Source: Modicisalibacter sp049808615
GTDB lineage: Bacteria; Pseudomonadota; Gammaproteobacteria; Pseudomonadales; Halomonadaceae
DNA: 64,000 bases
Direction: 5' to 3'
Assembly: GCF_049808615.1 (NCBI RefSeq)
Contig: NZ_JBNCAN010000007.1
Coordinates: forward strand, 62,001-126,000
Part shown: one piece after another, positions 23,881-33,603 of the stretch
How positions within the stretch are numbered: position 1 is the first letter of the stretch
How the letters are laid out: the number at the start of each line of letters is the position of its first letter
Made by a program: the position numbers and the translations under genes
The notes under the pieces: generated by a model
The model's input: the letters and a program-made list of their open reading frames with translations, nothing else
The model's database searches: none
Told to the model about the DNA's origin: nothing

Positions 23881-24120
23881 ATGAGTGAAGCATTGGTGGC
23901 CCAGAAAGGGCCCTATGCCGTGGATGTGACGGCAGGGAAACGCTACGCCTGGTGTGCCTGCGGGCGCAGTCAAACCCAGCCGTTGTGTGACGGCTCCCAT
24001 AAAGTTACTGATCTCAAGCCGATCGTCTACAAGGCCGAGAAGGATGCCACCGTATATTTCTGTGGTTGCAAGCAGAGCGGCAAGGCGCCGTTGTGTGATG
24101 GCACGCATGCGGCCTTGTAG
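23881..24120 (+). CDS. CDGSH iron-sulfur domain protein (two motifs)
   Basis: Small protein of about 79 residues with two complete CDGSH-type 2Fe-2S motifs, CACGRSQTQPLCDGSH and CGCKQSGKAPLCDGTH, each with three Cys and one His ligand. Prokaryotic mitoNEET-like proteins of this kind carry redox-active clusters of uncertain partner. The ATG at 23881 is best placed after GGAG (23871-23874); an ATG two codons earlier is possible. Confidence 0.92.
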   Translation: MSEALVAQKGPYAVDVTAGKRYAWCACGRSQTQPLCDGSHKVTDLKPIVYKAEKDATVYFCGCKQSGKAPLCDGTHAAL

Positions 24121-24222
24121 AAACGCGAAATGCCCTTCTCAGGGGAAACACTTGCCAGTGCATCGCCGTGCCGTCAGGATTCGTGATCCGTAGCCCTTTT
24201 GATAACGAGCATAAGGAGATTG

Positions 24223-24504
24223 ATGATGACCCAAGCAAGCGCGCGCCACATCCTGGTCGATAGCGAAACGAAGTGTGAAGAACTCAAGACGGAAATCGAG
24301 AACGGTCGCGATTTTGCCGAGGTGGCGAAAGAGCATTCGACCTGCCCATCAGGCCGTAGCGGTGGCGACCTGGGTACCTTCGGCCCGGGCCAGATGGTGC
24401 CCGAGTTCGATAAGGTAGTGTTCAATGGCGATCTGAACACCGTGCATGGCCCGGTGAAGACCCAGTTCGGCTACCACCTGCTGGAAGTGACCAGTCGCTC
24501 CTGA
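24223..24504 (+). CDS. ppiC: Parvulin-type peptidyl-prolyl isomerase (PpiC)
   Basis: Cytoplasmic prolyl cis-trans isomerase, 93 residues, a single parvulin domain: ASARHILVDSETKCEELKTE at the N-terminus, then FAEVAKEHSTCPSGRSGGDLG, GQMVPEFDKVVF and the C-terminal HGPVKTQFGYHLLEV. An AAGGAG ribosome binding site lies 7 bases before the ATG. Followed at once by a strong terminator palindrome. Confidence 0.95.
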   Translation: MMTQASARHILVDSETKCEELKTEIENGRDFAEVAKEHSTCPSGRSGGDLGTFGPGQMVPEFDKVVFNGDLNTVHGPVKTQFGYHLLEVTSRS

Positions 24505-24522
24505 CATTAGTATCGTTCTTCA

Positions 24523-24558
24523 CGCAAAACGCCTGACCCTAGGGTCAGGCGTTTTGCG
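24523..24558. terminator. Bidirectional terminator between ppiC and the chemoreceptor gene
   Basis: A perfect 18-base inverted repeat with no loop bases: CGCAAAACGCCTGACCCT at 24523-24540 and its complement at 24541-24558. The A-run on one arm and T-run on the other let it serve both convergent genes. Confidence 0.85.
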
Positions 24559-24578
24559 TTCATGGCGTGACGCCAGGA

Positions 24579-26540
24579 TCAGAAATCATTCCACTCGTCG
24601 ATCTCTTCCTGCGGAGTATGTTTACTCGGGGCTGCTTTTTTGGCAGAAGAGAGAGGGGGGGAGACTACTTTCTGATTGGTTGTAGTTCGCTGCTCGGATG
24701 GCGCATCGTCACCCAGCACGAAAGAGTCGATCAAATCGTTAAGACGCTGGGCATGACGGCGCATGTCGGCGGCAGCACTCGAGGACTGCTGGACCATGGC
24801 GGCGTTCTGCTGGGTCATGCTGTCCATCTCCATCACCGCCGTGTTGACCTGACCGATACCGCTGCTCTGCTCCTTGGTGGCAGCGCTGATCTCGCCGATC
24901 ACATCGGTGACTCGGGCGACGCTGGCGACGATCTCCTGCATGGTCTGGCCGGCGTTGCGCACCAGTTCGGCGCCCGACTTCGTGTGCCCCGACGAGGCAT
25001 CGATCAAGGTACGAATCTCACCGGAGGCATCGCTGGAGCGACTGGCCAGGGTACGCACTTCCTGGGCGACCACGGCGAAGCCACGGCCATGCTCACCGGC
25101 CCGGGCGGCCTCCACCGAGGCGTTGAGTGCGAGGATGTTGGTCTGAAAGGCGATCGCATCGATCATGGTGATGATCTCGCCGATCTTGCTGGACGACGTA
25201 TTGATGTCCTCCATGGTGCGCTCGACCTGATTCATGACGCTTTCGCCCTGGCGCGCCACGTCGGCGGTGGACTGCACCAGTTTGTTAGCTTGCTGAGCGG
25301 AATCCGCGCTGTGGTTGACCGTGGAGGTGATCTCCTCCATGGAGGCGGAAGTCTCCTGCAGGTTGGCGGCGGCCTGCTCGGTACGCGACGCGAGTTCCTC
25401 GCTACCTTGGGCGATATCGCCGGCGGCCCGGTTGACACTGCGGGTGCTGGCGCGTACTTCCTTCAATGTGTCTTGCATGCGTTCGACGAAGGCATTGAAT
25501 TGACGAGCCAGTTCACTCAGTTCATCACGTCCTTTGTCGTCCAGTCGACGAGTCAAATCCCCTTCCCCTGCGGCGATATTGCTCATTGCCGTGGTGGTAC
25601 GCTGAATCGGGCGAACTATAGTGCGTGATAACCAGAGCGCTAGTGCCAAGCCAACACCCATTGCCAGAGCGGCAATCAGTAGCGCCGAGTTGCGCGCCAG
25701 CGTGGAAGCGGCCACATAGGTTGAACGGTCCATGGCGATCTCGACCACACCGATGGGCTCCCCGGCATAGTCTTTAATGAGTGAGCCCATCACCGCCACT
25801 GGCTTATCGGCAAAGACGGTGTAATAAATTGGACGCTTACCGTTCAAGGCAGCCTGCTGGATGGCTGCGGGTAGTAACGATTGCTCACCCAGCGTTGAAG
25901 CGAAAGGAACCAAACCTTCTTTCCTCAGGATTTGAAGACCTGCTTCCACACCATATTGTTCACCAAAATTTTCGAAGAAGGACTGTCCGAAACTCATGCC
26001 GAACTCAAGAGAGCCAACATGCCCTCCTTGATGAAACACGGGTACCAGGCCGCGGATACCCAGGCCGGCCACTCCTAGGTCCAGACCGGAAACAGGTTGC
26101 TTGGAGCGGTTGGTCTCGATAATGGTCGGGCGAAGATCGCTGAGATCGTCACCGAACTTTTCGGGTTTGTGCACACGTAGAAAGGAGGTGGCCGGTGGCA
26201 GATGAAACTGGAATTGTTTGACGCCATAGCCTTCACTCAGCGCCTTGAAGCCGGGCTGAAAAAGTGCGGCCAATCGATCACGTTGTCCATTGGCCAACGC
26301 CTCTTGCACCTCGGGGACTCCCGTCACCAAGGTGCTCATCGTGGTAGCCAATCGGGCTTCGGCGTCCAGCGCTGCTGTAAGACTGCCATGCAGGGCAGAA
26401 AGCTCTCGATGCTCGGCTTCCTGAATGACCTTGTCTATGCGATTCAGCAGAAAGGGCACGATGATGGCAATGGCCAGTAAAAGAACGATTGCAAAGCCGG
26501 CGGTAACGCGCAGCCCGATGGAGTAATTGTTGAATCGCAT
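24579..26540 (-). CDS. Methyl-accepting chemotaxis protein
   Basis: Transmembrane chemoreceptor of 653 residues. TM1 (about 11-31) and TM2 (about 285-308) flank a large periplasmic Cache-type sensor; the segment SFLRVHKPEKFGDDLSDLRP is typical of single-Cache receptors. HAMP follows, then the signalling domain with the hairpin tip IDAIAFQTNILALNASVEAA RAGEHGRGFAVVAQEVR. The C-terminus ends DEWNDF, resembling the WxxF pentapeptide that tethers CheR and CheB on high-abundance receptors. The ligand cannot be inferred. Monocistronic. Confidence 0.93.
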   Translation of the reverse strand: MRFNNYSIGLRVTAGFAIVLLLAIAIIVPFLLNRIDKVIQEAEHRELSALHGSLTAALDAEARLATTMSTLVTGVPEVQEALANGQRDRLAALFQPGFKALSEGYGVKQFQFHLPPATSFLRVHKPEKFGDDLSDLRPTIIETNRSKQPVSGLDLGVAGLGIRGLVPVFHQGGHVGSLEFGMSFGQSFFENFGEQYGVEAGLQILRKEGLVPFASTLGEQSLLPAAIQQAALNGKRPIYYTVFADKPVAVMGSLIKDYAGEPIGVVEIAMDRSTYVAASTLARNSALLIAALAMGVGLALALWLSRTIVRPIQRTTTAMSNIAAGEGDLTRRLDDKGRDELSELARQFNAFVERMQDTLKEVRASTRSVNRAAGDIAQGSEELASRTEQAAANLQETSASMEEITSTVNHSADSAQQANKLVQSTADVARQGESVMNQVERTMEDINTSSSKIGEIITMIDAIAFQTNILALNASVEAARAGEHGRGFAVVAQEVRTLASRSSDASGEIRTLIDASSGHTKSGAELVRNAGQTMQEIVASVARVTDVIGEISAATKEQSSGIGQVNTAVMEMDSMTQQNAAMVQQSSSAAADMRRHAQRLNDLIDSFVLGDDAPSEQRTTTNQKVVSPPLSSAKKAAPSKHTPQEEIDEWNDF

Positions 26541-26758
26541 GTCATTGGTCTCTTATAAGGCGCTAACGACACCTAGCCAATAGTCACGCCAGGCGTCACC
26601 TTCAGTATTCCTTGCTCCTCTATCGGCGCATCGAGCTGCGCCTTTAACGTGGCTATCCCGCCTTGCATGCCGCTTCAAATCAGAAGGCAAGACGTGACCC
26701 CGAGCCCCCGACCGTTATACTTAGTCCCAATCACTAGGCGGTAGCGACAGGAGAGAGT

Positions 26759-28225
26759 GTGAAGGGGAACAAGAATTCGACTGGCCATCAGGCCGGCATG
26801 GGCAGGGGACGAGTATTATTACTTCTCGTGTTTATGGCCTACCTCGGTATGGCGCTCTACCAAACGTTCAAGCCGTTACCAGAGGGAATCGATGTGGCAT
26901 CGCCCTTGAGACCGGCACAGGAGGTCGCCTTCCTTGGCGATACCACCTATCTGGATAAGTGGGGTAAACGCCAGTTGGATCATGTCATCTTCGATGAGAT
27001 CCTGCGCCTGATCGGCCAGGCCAATCGTCTTGTCGTGCTGGACATGTTCCTGTTCAACGACTTTAGCGGGGCGGCTACCGGTGATTTTCGACCGTTATCC
27101 GCCGAGCTCACCCGCGCCCTGACACAGCGCAAGGATCAAATGCCGGGGCTTGAGGTAGTGCTGATCACCGATCCGCTGAATACTGTGTATGGCGGTCTGG
27201 AACCGGATCATCTCAAGGCGCTGCGTGCGGCGGGCATCAAGATCGTGATGACGGATCTGACCGAGCTACGCGCTTCCAATCCCGCCTGGTCGGGATTCTG
27301 GTATTGGTGTTGCAGCTGGCTTGGCAACAATAATAGGGATGGCTGGTTGCCCAATCCCTTGGGCGAAGGCGAGGTTACTCTGCGCAGTTATCTGCAACTG
27401 CTCAATTTCAATGCCAATCACCGCAAGACGCTGGTAGTGGATTCCGGGGAAAGTTGGGTGGGTCTGGTGACCTCGGCCAATCCGCACGATGCCAGCAGTG
27501 CGCACGACAATGTTGCGCTACGCTTTCAAGGGCCGGCGGCAATCGATTTGCTTGCCACCGAACGAGCGGTGGCAGCGATGTCCGGTAGCCGCATCGACTT
27601 CGGTACGCCGGTCATAGAGGAGCCGGTCGAGGGTGACGGATCGCGATTGCAGATTTTGACCGAGTCTAGAATCGGCAATGCGCTACGCATCGCTATCGAC
27701 AGCGCGGAGCCTGGCGACAGGATCGATATCGCCGTGTTCTATTTTTCGCATAGAGAGCTGTTGGCATCGGTAGTGGCCGCTCATGAGCGAGGAGTGCGCA
27801 TTCGGGTGCTTCTTGATCCCAACAAGGATGCCTTCGGTATCAAGAAGAACGGCATTCCCAATCGTCAGGCCGCAGCGGATCTTCACCGGGCCGGGGTGCC
27901 GGTACGCTGGTGTGCGACCATGGGGGAGCAGTGCCATGCCAAGCTGTTTCTCAAGCGTTCACTCAGCGGGGATGCAGCTCTAATCCTGGGGTCGGCCAAT
28001 TTCACTCGGCGCAATCTCGACAATCTCAACCTGGAGACCAGTGTGCGCTTGAAAGGCAATGCTCAAACACCGGCTATCATTGATGCAGCGAGCTACTTTG
28101 CCCGCTATTGGCGTAACAGTCAGGGAAGGCTGCACAGCTTGCCTTATTCGATTTATGCCGACCCATCCTCGCCTCGCTATTGGCTGTACCGTCTCATGGA
28201 GAGCACGGGGTTATCGACGTTCTGA
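26759..28225 (+). CDS. Phospholipase D-like protein, membrane-anchored
   Basis: A 488-residue protein with one N-terminal transmembrane helix (about 18-38) and two PLD-type halves. The first HKD motif is complete (NHRKTLVVD, followed by TSANPHD). In the second, CHAKLFLKRSLSGDAALILG, His and Lys are present and GSAN follows, but the usual Asp position is Arg. It starts with GTG at 26759 after an AGGAGAG ribosome binding site. It may act on phospholipids (cardiolipin synthase-like) or another phosphodiester substrate in the periplasm. Confidence 0.85.
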   Translation: MKGNKNSTGHQAGMGRGRVLLLLVFMAYLGMALYQTFKPLPEGIDVASPLRPAQEVAFLGDTTYLDKWGKRQLDHVIFDEILRLIGQANRLVVLDMFLFNDFSGAATGDFRPLSAELTRALTQRKDQMPGLEVVLITDPLNTVYGGLEPDHLKALRAAGIKIVMTDLTELRASNPAWSGFWYWCCSWLGNNNRDGWLPNPLGEGEVTLRSYLQLLNFNANHRKTLVVDSGESWVGLVTSANPHDASSAHDNVALRFQGPAAIDLLATERAVAAMSGSRIDFGTPVIEEPVEGDGSRLQILTESRIGNALRIAIDSAEPGDRIDIAVFYFSHRELLASVVAAHERGVRIRVLLDPNKDAFGIKKNGIPNRQAAADLHRAGVPVRWCATMGEQCHAKLFLKRSLSGDAALILGSANFTRRNLDNLNLETSVRLKGNAQTPAIIDAASYFARYWRNSQGRLHSLPYSIYADPSSPRYWLYRLMESTGLSTF

Positions 28226-28330
28226 GGGGGGGGCGTTTAAAAGATGTATTAGGCATGATTCTGCGATAACTGGTATAGGTTAGAAAGCAGGATTTTTTTC
28301 AGCGAAGGTTTTCAGCATAAGGAGCGCGCT

Positions 28331-28405
28331 ATGAGAAGCATTATCTACATCGTGGGGTTGATCGTCATTGTACTGTTCATTCTCAGCTTTTTAGGATTGC
28401 GCTGA
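28331..28405 (+). CDS. Small single-helix membrane protein (24 residues)
   Basis: A short frame, MRSIIYIVGLIVIVLFILSF then LGLR and stop, is almost entirely one hydrophobic helix with basic ends. An AAGGAG ribosome binding site sits six bases before the ATG, which is the main reason to trust it. Similar tiny membrane proteins are widespread in proteobacteria; function unknown. Confidence 0.6.
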   Translation: MRSIIYIVGLIVIVLFILSFLGLR

Positions 28406-28594
28406 ATCGTTCTCTGTCGATACACTTCCTTCAAATGCCGTTGCCGGTTGGTTCCTCCCGGCGCGGCATTCTTGTTTTAAAGCGTTTCTTTTTTCAAGAG
28501 ATGCTTCCGACGAATTCAAAGAGCCGTTCACGGCGAACCTTCTTCGTCGGCAGGGTCTAATACTCGAACGCACTCACCGAGCCAAGGCTTCGTT

Positions 28595-29062
28595 ATGCTC
28601 ACTACTCTTCAGCAATTCTTCAATCGTGCCCTGGCCATGCCCGAACAGGAGGAGGGTCGTCATCTGACCCTGGAGCTGGCCACGGCGGCACTATTTTGCG
28701 AAATCGTGCGAGCTGACTACCAGCATGATCCTCGGGAAATGGGACTCCTGAGAACAGTGCTGCAGAAACGCTTCAACCTCGATGATGCTGCGGTAGATGA
28801 ACTGATGCAGCTCGCCGACGAAGAAGCCGAACAGGCGGTGGATCACTTTCAGTTCGTGCGCCTGGTCAACGATCATTATGACTACGACGACAAGGTTGCG
28901 CTGGTCGAGTTGATGTGGCGGCTCGCCTACGCCGATGACGACCTGGCCGCCTACGAAGAGCACCGCATTCGTAAGCTCGCGGACCTGTTGTTCGTGCGCC
29001 ACAGTGACTTCATCCGGACCAAGTTGCGGGTGCAGGAACGACGCGGCGATGCAGATTCATAA
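28595..29062 (+). CDS. TerB-family (tellurite resistance B-like) protein
   Basis: A 155-residue acidic, all-helical protein. TAALFCEIVRADYQHDPREM and LVELMWRLAYADDDLAAYEE are the two helical repeats typical of the TerB/DjlA N-terminal fold, with acidic clusters that may bind metal. Proteins of this small type are usually cytoplasmic and of unknown function, so the tellurite label is only a family name. Stands alone between two short intergenic spacers. Confidence 0.85.
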   Translation: MLTTLQQFFNRALAMPEQEEGRHLTLELATAALFCEIVRADYQHDPREMGLLRTVLQKRFNLDDAAVDELMQLADEEAEQAVDHFQFVRLVNDHYDYDDKVALVELMWRLAYADDDLAAYEEHRIRKLADLLFVRHSDFIRTKLRVQERRGDADS

Positions 29063-29088
29063 GCGAAGAGCCCCGCGGTTTTGCCTTA

Positions 29089-30024
29089 TCACTTTGCTGG
29101 ATGCTTGTCGCGATCATTGTGACGGTCCTCCGGCGCCATATGCCAAGGCAGCTTTGCTCGGGCACTGCGCTCGAGCTCGGCGATGACCTGTGCTCCGAGC
29201 AATAGAATGACGGCGCCTATCTCCAGGCTCAATAACACGACGATGAGGGTTGCAAGGGATCCATAGATGACGTTGACGAAAGAAATGTTGGCGAAATAGT
29301 AAACCAGAATGAAGCGGGTGATTTCCCACAGTAGCGCAGCGACGAAGCCGCCTATCAGTGCGCGCATGGGAGAGATACGCACCACCGGCATGATCTTGTA
29401 GATGGCGCTGAACAAGCCGAACATGCCGACGAAACTTAGCAGATTGAGCAATGCCTTGGATATTAACGGAGAATGCAGTTCGAACCCGAAAAGCATGAGA
29501 AGCAGTTCATTGAAGGCATTGGCGATAGCCACCAGCAGGGTCAGGGCCAGAAGTCCCGAGCCCAGCATTATCATGAATAAATAGGGTAGCAGCACTGATA
29601 CCCAGACACGTCGATGGGTGGGAATGTTGGGTTGGTGAAAGATCAGGGAAATCGAATCTTCGATCATGCGAAAGGCGAAGGAGCTGAAAAACAGCAGAAT
29701 CAACGTTCCGACGATACCCACCACGTCTCGAGATTCCAGTAGTGCCCTCACCGCCCCGAGGAGTATGTCGGCGTGGGCCGGGGCCAAATGGCCCGCTTGT
29801 ATCGAAATGATCCCCAATAGGCGCTGCTCATCGACGACATGCGTCAACAGCACCGATAGCACGGCAAACAAGGGAATGGCCGAGAGCAGTATGTTGTAAC
29901 CCACGCCTCCGGCGAGCAGGATGCCTCGGTTCTTGAAGAAAGCGGCCAACACTCGGATAGAGAAGCGATACAGCTGGGGCGCGATCACGATCAAACGTTC
30001 TTTGCCACGTTCCCGTTTACTCAT
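29089..30024 (-). CDS. YihY/BrkB family inner-membrane protein
   Basis: A 311-residue protein with about six transmembrane helices. The family pattern is clear: N-terminal FFKNRGILLAGGVGYNILLSAIPLFAVLSV, given here as FFKNRGILLAGGVGYN and ILLSAIPLFAVLSV, then RVSPMRALIGG-like ISPMRALIGGFVAALLWEI and the C-terminal VIYGSLATLIVVLLSLEIGAV. Despite the old RNase BN label, the family is not a nuclease; its role is unknown. Divergent from the MHYT-GGDEF-EAL gene. Confidence 0.9.
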   Translation of the reverse strand: MSKRERGKERLIVIAPQLYRFSIRVLAAFFKNRGILLAGGVGYNILLSAIPLFAVLSVLLTHVVDEQRLLGIISIQAGHLAPAHADILLGAVRALLESRDVVGIVGTLILLFFSSFAFRMIEDSISLIFHQPNIPTHRRVWVSVLLPYLFMIMLGSGLLALTLLVAIANAFNELLLMLFGFELHSPLISKALLNLLSFVGMFGLFSAIYKIMPVVRISPMRALIGGFVAALLWEITRFILVYYFANISFVNVIYGSLATLIVVLLSLEIGAVILLLGAQVIAELERSARAKLPWHMAPEDRHNDRDKHPAK

Positions 30025-30287
30025 GTGTCTTCCTAATGTCCATTCGTCGTCCTATCACAGCGAACATGCCCTCATGAGCATAGCCATTGTCTGGCGTATC
30101 CACATGCGCTCGACCGTGCGCGATCTTACTTAACAATCCTTCCCGCGGCATCAAAATGACGGCTATGTTATCGCGTCGATTAAAGTTGTCGTCCGGTCTG
30201 CCGTTATAGCCTAGGAGCGCCTTTTGAAAAGGTGTCTCCCATGCGCTGTTCAAAGGAATTGCGGCTCGCCACCAACGGAAGAGATCG

Positions 30288-32381
30288 ATGACCGACGACT
30301 ATACTGGCTATGCCCCAACGCTGGTCGCCTTGTCCTTACTCGTCGCCGTCATCGCGTCGTTGGTAGGGTTTCATCTGGCGGCGCGCGTGCGTGGCAGTCG
30401 CGGCCTGGCGCGAAGACTGTGGTGGAGTGGCGGGTCTCTTGTCATGGGGCTTGGCATTTGGTCGACGCATTTCATCGGCACACGTGCCATCTCAGCCACC
30501 GCCGACTTGTCGCAGGATCTCTGGCTGACACTGACATCCTTGGCATTTGGTGTCCTGACCTCGGCGCTCGCTTTGGCCATCGTTCAAACGCGCTGGCTGT
30601 CCTTGTGCAAGTTGCTGATCGGTGGAAGTGTCATGGGGGTGGGTATCGCCTTCCTGCACTATGTCGGCATCGGTGCCTTGCGTGTCGAAGGTACGGTTTC
30701 CTACGATCCGATGCTGTTCATGCTGTCCATCGTGATTGCGGTAAGCGGCTCGATGGGAGCGTTGTGGCTCAGCTTTCGTCTGACACCGGAAAAAAGACGC
30801 AAAGTACCGCTGTGGCAAATTAGCTTAAGTGCCTTGATCATGGGTGTGGCGATTGCCGGGATGTTTTATACCGCGGTAGCCGCCGCGCAATTCCCGCAGC
30901 AAGACGTTGCTACCGAAATCGGCGCTTCCGCCTCGGACCGGCTAGCCTTCACCATCGCTTTCATGACGATCGGGATCATGCTCATCGTGCTGATTCTGTC
31001 GATCCATGATGCCCACCTCTCGTCAGGCAATGCTCGTCTGGCAGCGTCTTTACGCAAGGCCAATTATGAATTGAAAGCGTTGGTGTCGCGGGATCCGCTC
31101 ACCAGGCTTCCCAATCGTTTGTTGCTCGAGGATCGACTCGATGCATTGTTGACTCGAGGCAAACCTGGGGCAGGGAATGAGTTTGCCGTATTCTTCGTCA
31201 ATCTGGATCGCTTCAAGACCGTCAACGATTCCCTGGGCCACCATGTCGGTGATGAGTTGATCCAGCAGGTTGCCTCACGGCTGCAGGTCGCAGTGCGCGA
31301 CTCCGACATGCTTGCGCGGGTTGGCGGGGACGAATTCATCATCGTCAGCGCTGAAAATACCGGCCGTGCACAAAGCGCCAAGATTGCAGAACGTATCATG
31401 AGCTCGTTGGGCAAGGCGTTTCAGATCGACAATAATCTCGTGCGTATCACGACCAGCATCGGTATCAGTCTCTATCCGTCCGATGGGCGCGACAAACATG
31501 CGCTTATGATTCACGCCGATGCCGCAATGTATTTTGCCAAGGATGCGGGACGCAATAATTTCAAGTTCTTCGAGCCTGGCATGATTTCCGCTACCGAGAG
31601 GCGTGCGCGCCTCGAAAATCGATTGCGTGACGCCATCGAAAATGACGCCTTGACCTTGGCCTATCAGCCCAAGGTCAATGTGATCACCGGGGAGATAGCG
31701 GGAGTGGAAGCTTTACTGAGATGGCACGATGCAGGGCTTGGCAATGTGCCACCGGACGAGATCATACCCATCGCCGAAGAGAGTGGGCTGATTCTACCGA
31801 TCGGGGAGTGGGTACTGAAGACCGCCTGCCAACAATCGATGGATTGGCATGCCCAAGGGTATCCACTGCTCAAGATGGCGGTCAATCTGTCCGCCATCCA
31901 ACTCAACAACAAGAACTTCGTGAGTGTGGTCAAGCGTGTGCTGAGCGAGACGCAGTTGCCGCCGCATTGTCTTGAACTCGAACTCACCGAAAGCGCGATC
32001 ATGCAGAACCCCGACCGGGCATCGATGATCCTGCTGCGTTTGCGTGAGCTGGGTGTCATGCTTTCCATCGACGACTTTGGCACCGGCTATTCCAATATGG
32101 CGCAACTCAAGCGTTTTCCGATTAGCTGCTTGAAGATCGACCGCTCCTTTACCTCAGGGGTGAATTCCGATCTTCAGGATGCCGCCATCGTCAAGGCGGT
32201 AGTGGCGTTGGCCCACAGTCTGAACCTGGAGGTCGTCGCCGAAGGCATCGAGACTCCAGAGCAGTTGGCATTCATCCGCGATATCAAGGGCCAGCAGTAC
32301 CAAGGCTACTTGTGTAGCAAGGCTCTCTCTTCCGACGACTTTCAGGCGTTCCTGCAGAGTCGCTACCCGGTGAATGCTTAA
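30288..32381 (+). CDS. MHYT-GGDEF-EAL cyclic di-GMP protein
   Basis: A 697-residue membrane protein that may both make and degrade cyclic di-GMP. The N-terminal part has about seven transmembrane helices with MHYT-like repeats (GIWSTHFIGTRA, GIAFLHYVGIGA, IAGMFYTAVAAA), proposed to bind copper and sense gases. The GGDEF domain has RVGGDEFIIVS with an intact inhibitory site RDSD just before it. The EAL domain shows GVEALLRWHD, ELTES and DDFGTGYSN, so both catalytic centres look intact. Single gene. Confidence 0.95.
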   Translation: MTDDYTGYAPTLVALSLLVAVIASLVGFHLAARVRGSRGLARRLWWSGGSLVMGLGIWSTHFIGTRAISATADLSQDLWLTLTSLAFGVLTSALALAIVQTRWLSLCKLLIGGSVMGVGIAFLHYVGIGALRVEGTVSYDPMLFMLSIVIAVSGSMGALWLSFRLTPEKRRKVPLWQISLSALIMGVAIAGMFYTAVAAAQFPQQDVATEIGASASDRLAFTIAFMTIGIMLIVLILSIHDAHLSSGNARLAASLRKANYELKALVSRDPLTRLPNRLLLEDRLDALLTRGKPGAGNEFAVFFVNLDRFKTVNDSLGHHVGDELIQQVASRLQVAVRDSDMLARVGGDEFIIVSAENTGRAQSAKIAERIMSSLGKAFQIDNNLVRITTSIGISLYPSDGRDKHALMIHADAAMYFAKDAGRNNFKFFEPGMISATERRARLENRLRDAIENDALTLAYQPKVNVITGEIAGVEALLRWHDAGLGNVPPDEIIPIAEESGLILPIGEWVLKTACQQSMDWHAQGYPLLKMAVNLSAIQLNNKNFVSVVKRVLSETQLPPHCLELELTESAIMQNPDRASMILLRLRELGVMLSIDDFGTGYSNMAQLKRFPISCLKIDRSFTSGVNSDLQDAAIVKAVVALAHSLNLEVVAEGIETPEQLAFIRDIKGQQYQGYLCSKALSSDDFQAFLQSRYPVNA

Positions 32382-32515
32382 TCGTTTCCCGGCCTCGGTC
32401 ATATCGTCGTAACGCCTTCCCATCCGGCGCCTATTGTCCGTCTCCTTCTATCCTCGATCGTCTATCGGGCACAATGACTGTCTGTTCAGTCTATCAAGAG
32501 AGGAGATCGGCCATC

Positions 32516-33481
32516 ATGATCGTCAATTGCGTGGCTTACCAGGAAGGTCGCAAGCTTGGCGACATCAAGACATCCGAAATAGCCGATTACGTGAACCAAC
32601 CCGATTGTTTTGTCTGGGTGGCATTATGCGATCCCGAACCGCAGGAGTTAGCGACCTTTCAGGAGGTATTCGAGCTGCATGAATTGGCCGTGGAAGATGC
32701 GCTGCACGGTCAGCAGCGACCCAAGGTCGAGGAGTATGATGCCGCGCTATTCGTTTTCATGCGCATTCTCGAGGCCAGGGACGATGGGATAGGCGAGGGC
32801 GAAGTGTCAGTCTTTGCCGGAGCCAATTATGTGCTCTCGGTTCGCAGTCACACGCATCAGGGCTTTGTCGGGGTGCGTACCCGCTGTGAGCGCGAGCCGC
32901 ATCTGCTCAAGCAGGGGCCGTCCTTCGTGCTCTATGCCTTGATGGACGCCGTCGTTGATCGTTATTTCCCCATAGTCGACGCCCTGGAGGCGGAGCTTGA
33001 AACCATCGAAGAGCAGATCTTCGTCAAGGAGACCGCCCGCACCAATATCGAGCGGCTTTATCAGCTCAAGCGCAAGGCCATGACGCTCAAGCATGCGGTA
33101 ACGCCTCTTGCCGAAGCAACGGTGCATCTATTCGGTGGTCGCGTCCCGGCATTGTGCGTCAATTCTCAGGAATACTATCGTGATGTCTATGACCACCTGC
33201 ATCGCATCGAGATGGCGGTGGACACCATTCGCGAGACCATCGTCACTGCCATTCAGGTCAATCTGTCGATGGTGGCCATCGATGAAGGCGAGGTGCACAA
33301 GGCACTGGCTGCCTGGGCCGCGATCTTCGCCGTGGCGACGGTGCTGGCGGGCATCTGGGGAATGAACTTCGAGCACATGCCGGAACTTGACTGGAAGCTC
33401 GGCTATCCGTTGGCGTTGGGTCTCATGGGGATTGCCTGCGGCGGGCTTTACTATCGTTTTCGCAAGGCAGGCTGGTTATAG
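32516..33481 (+). CDS. CorA-family magnesium/cobalt transporter
   Basis: Pentameric divalent-cation channel, about 321 residues. A long cytoplasmic N-terminal domain (FVWVALCDPEPQELATFQEV, VEDALHGQQRPKVEEY) is followed by the stalk helix and two C-terminal transmembrane helices joined by the GMN signature (WGMNFEHMPEL). The charged periplasmic loop is present. The ATG at 32516 has AGGAG at 32501-32505; an ATG at 32474 lies upstream without a ribosome binding site. Confidence 0.92.
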   Translation: MIVNCVAYQEGRKLGDIKTSEIADYVNQPDCFVWVALCDPEPQELATFQEVFELHELAVEDALHGQQRPKVEEYDAALFVFMRILEARDDGIGEGEVSVFAGANYVLSVRSHTHQGFVGVRTRCEREPHLLKQGPSFVLYALMDAVVDRYFPIVDALEAELETIEEQIFVKETARTNIERLYQLKRKAMTLKHAVTPLAEATVHLFGGRVPALCVNSQEYYRDVYDHLHRIEMAVDTIRETIVTAIQVNLSMVAIDEGEVHKALAAWAAIFAVATVLAGIWGMNFEHMPELDWKLGYPLALGLMGIACGGLYYRFRKAGWL

Positions 33482-33603
33482 CACAAATGTTCGATGAGTG
33501 AAATCACACCGCCCAGTAAAGCGAAAATCTGGTGTAGGCTGTATGCTCGATAGGGAAATGTTGTTAATGACCAGTACGCAATACAACAAGGGAGAAACGA
33601 CTC

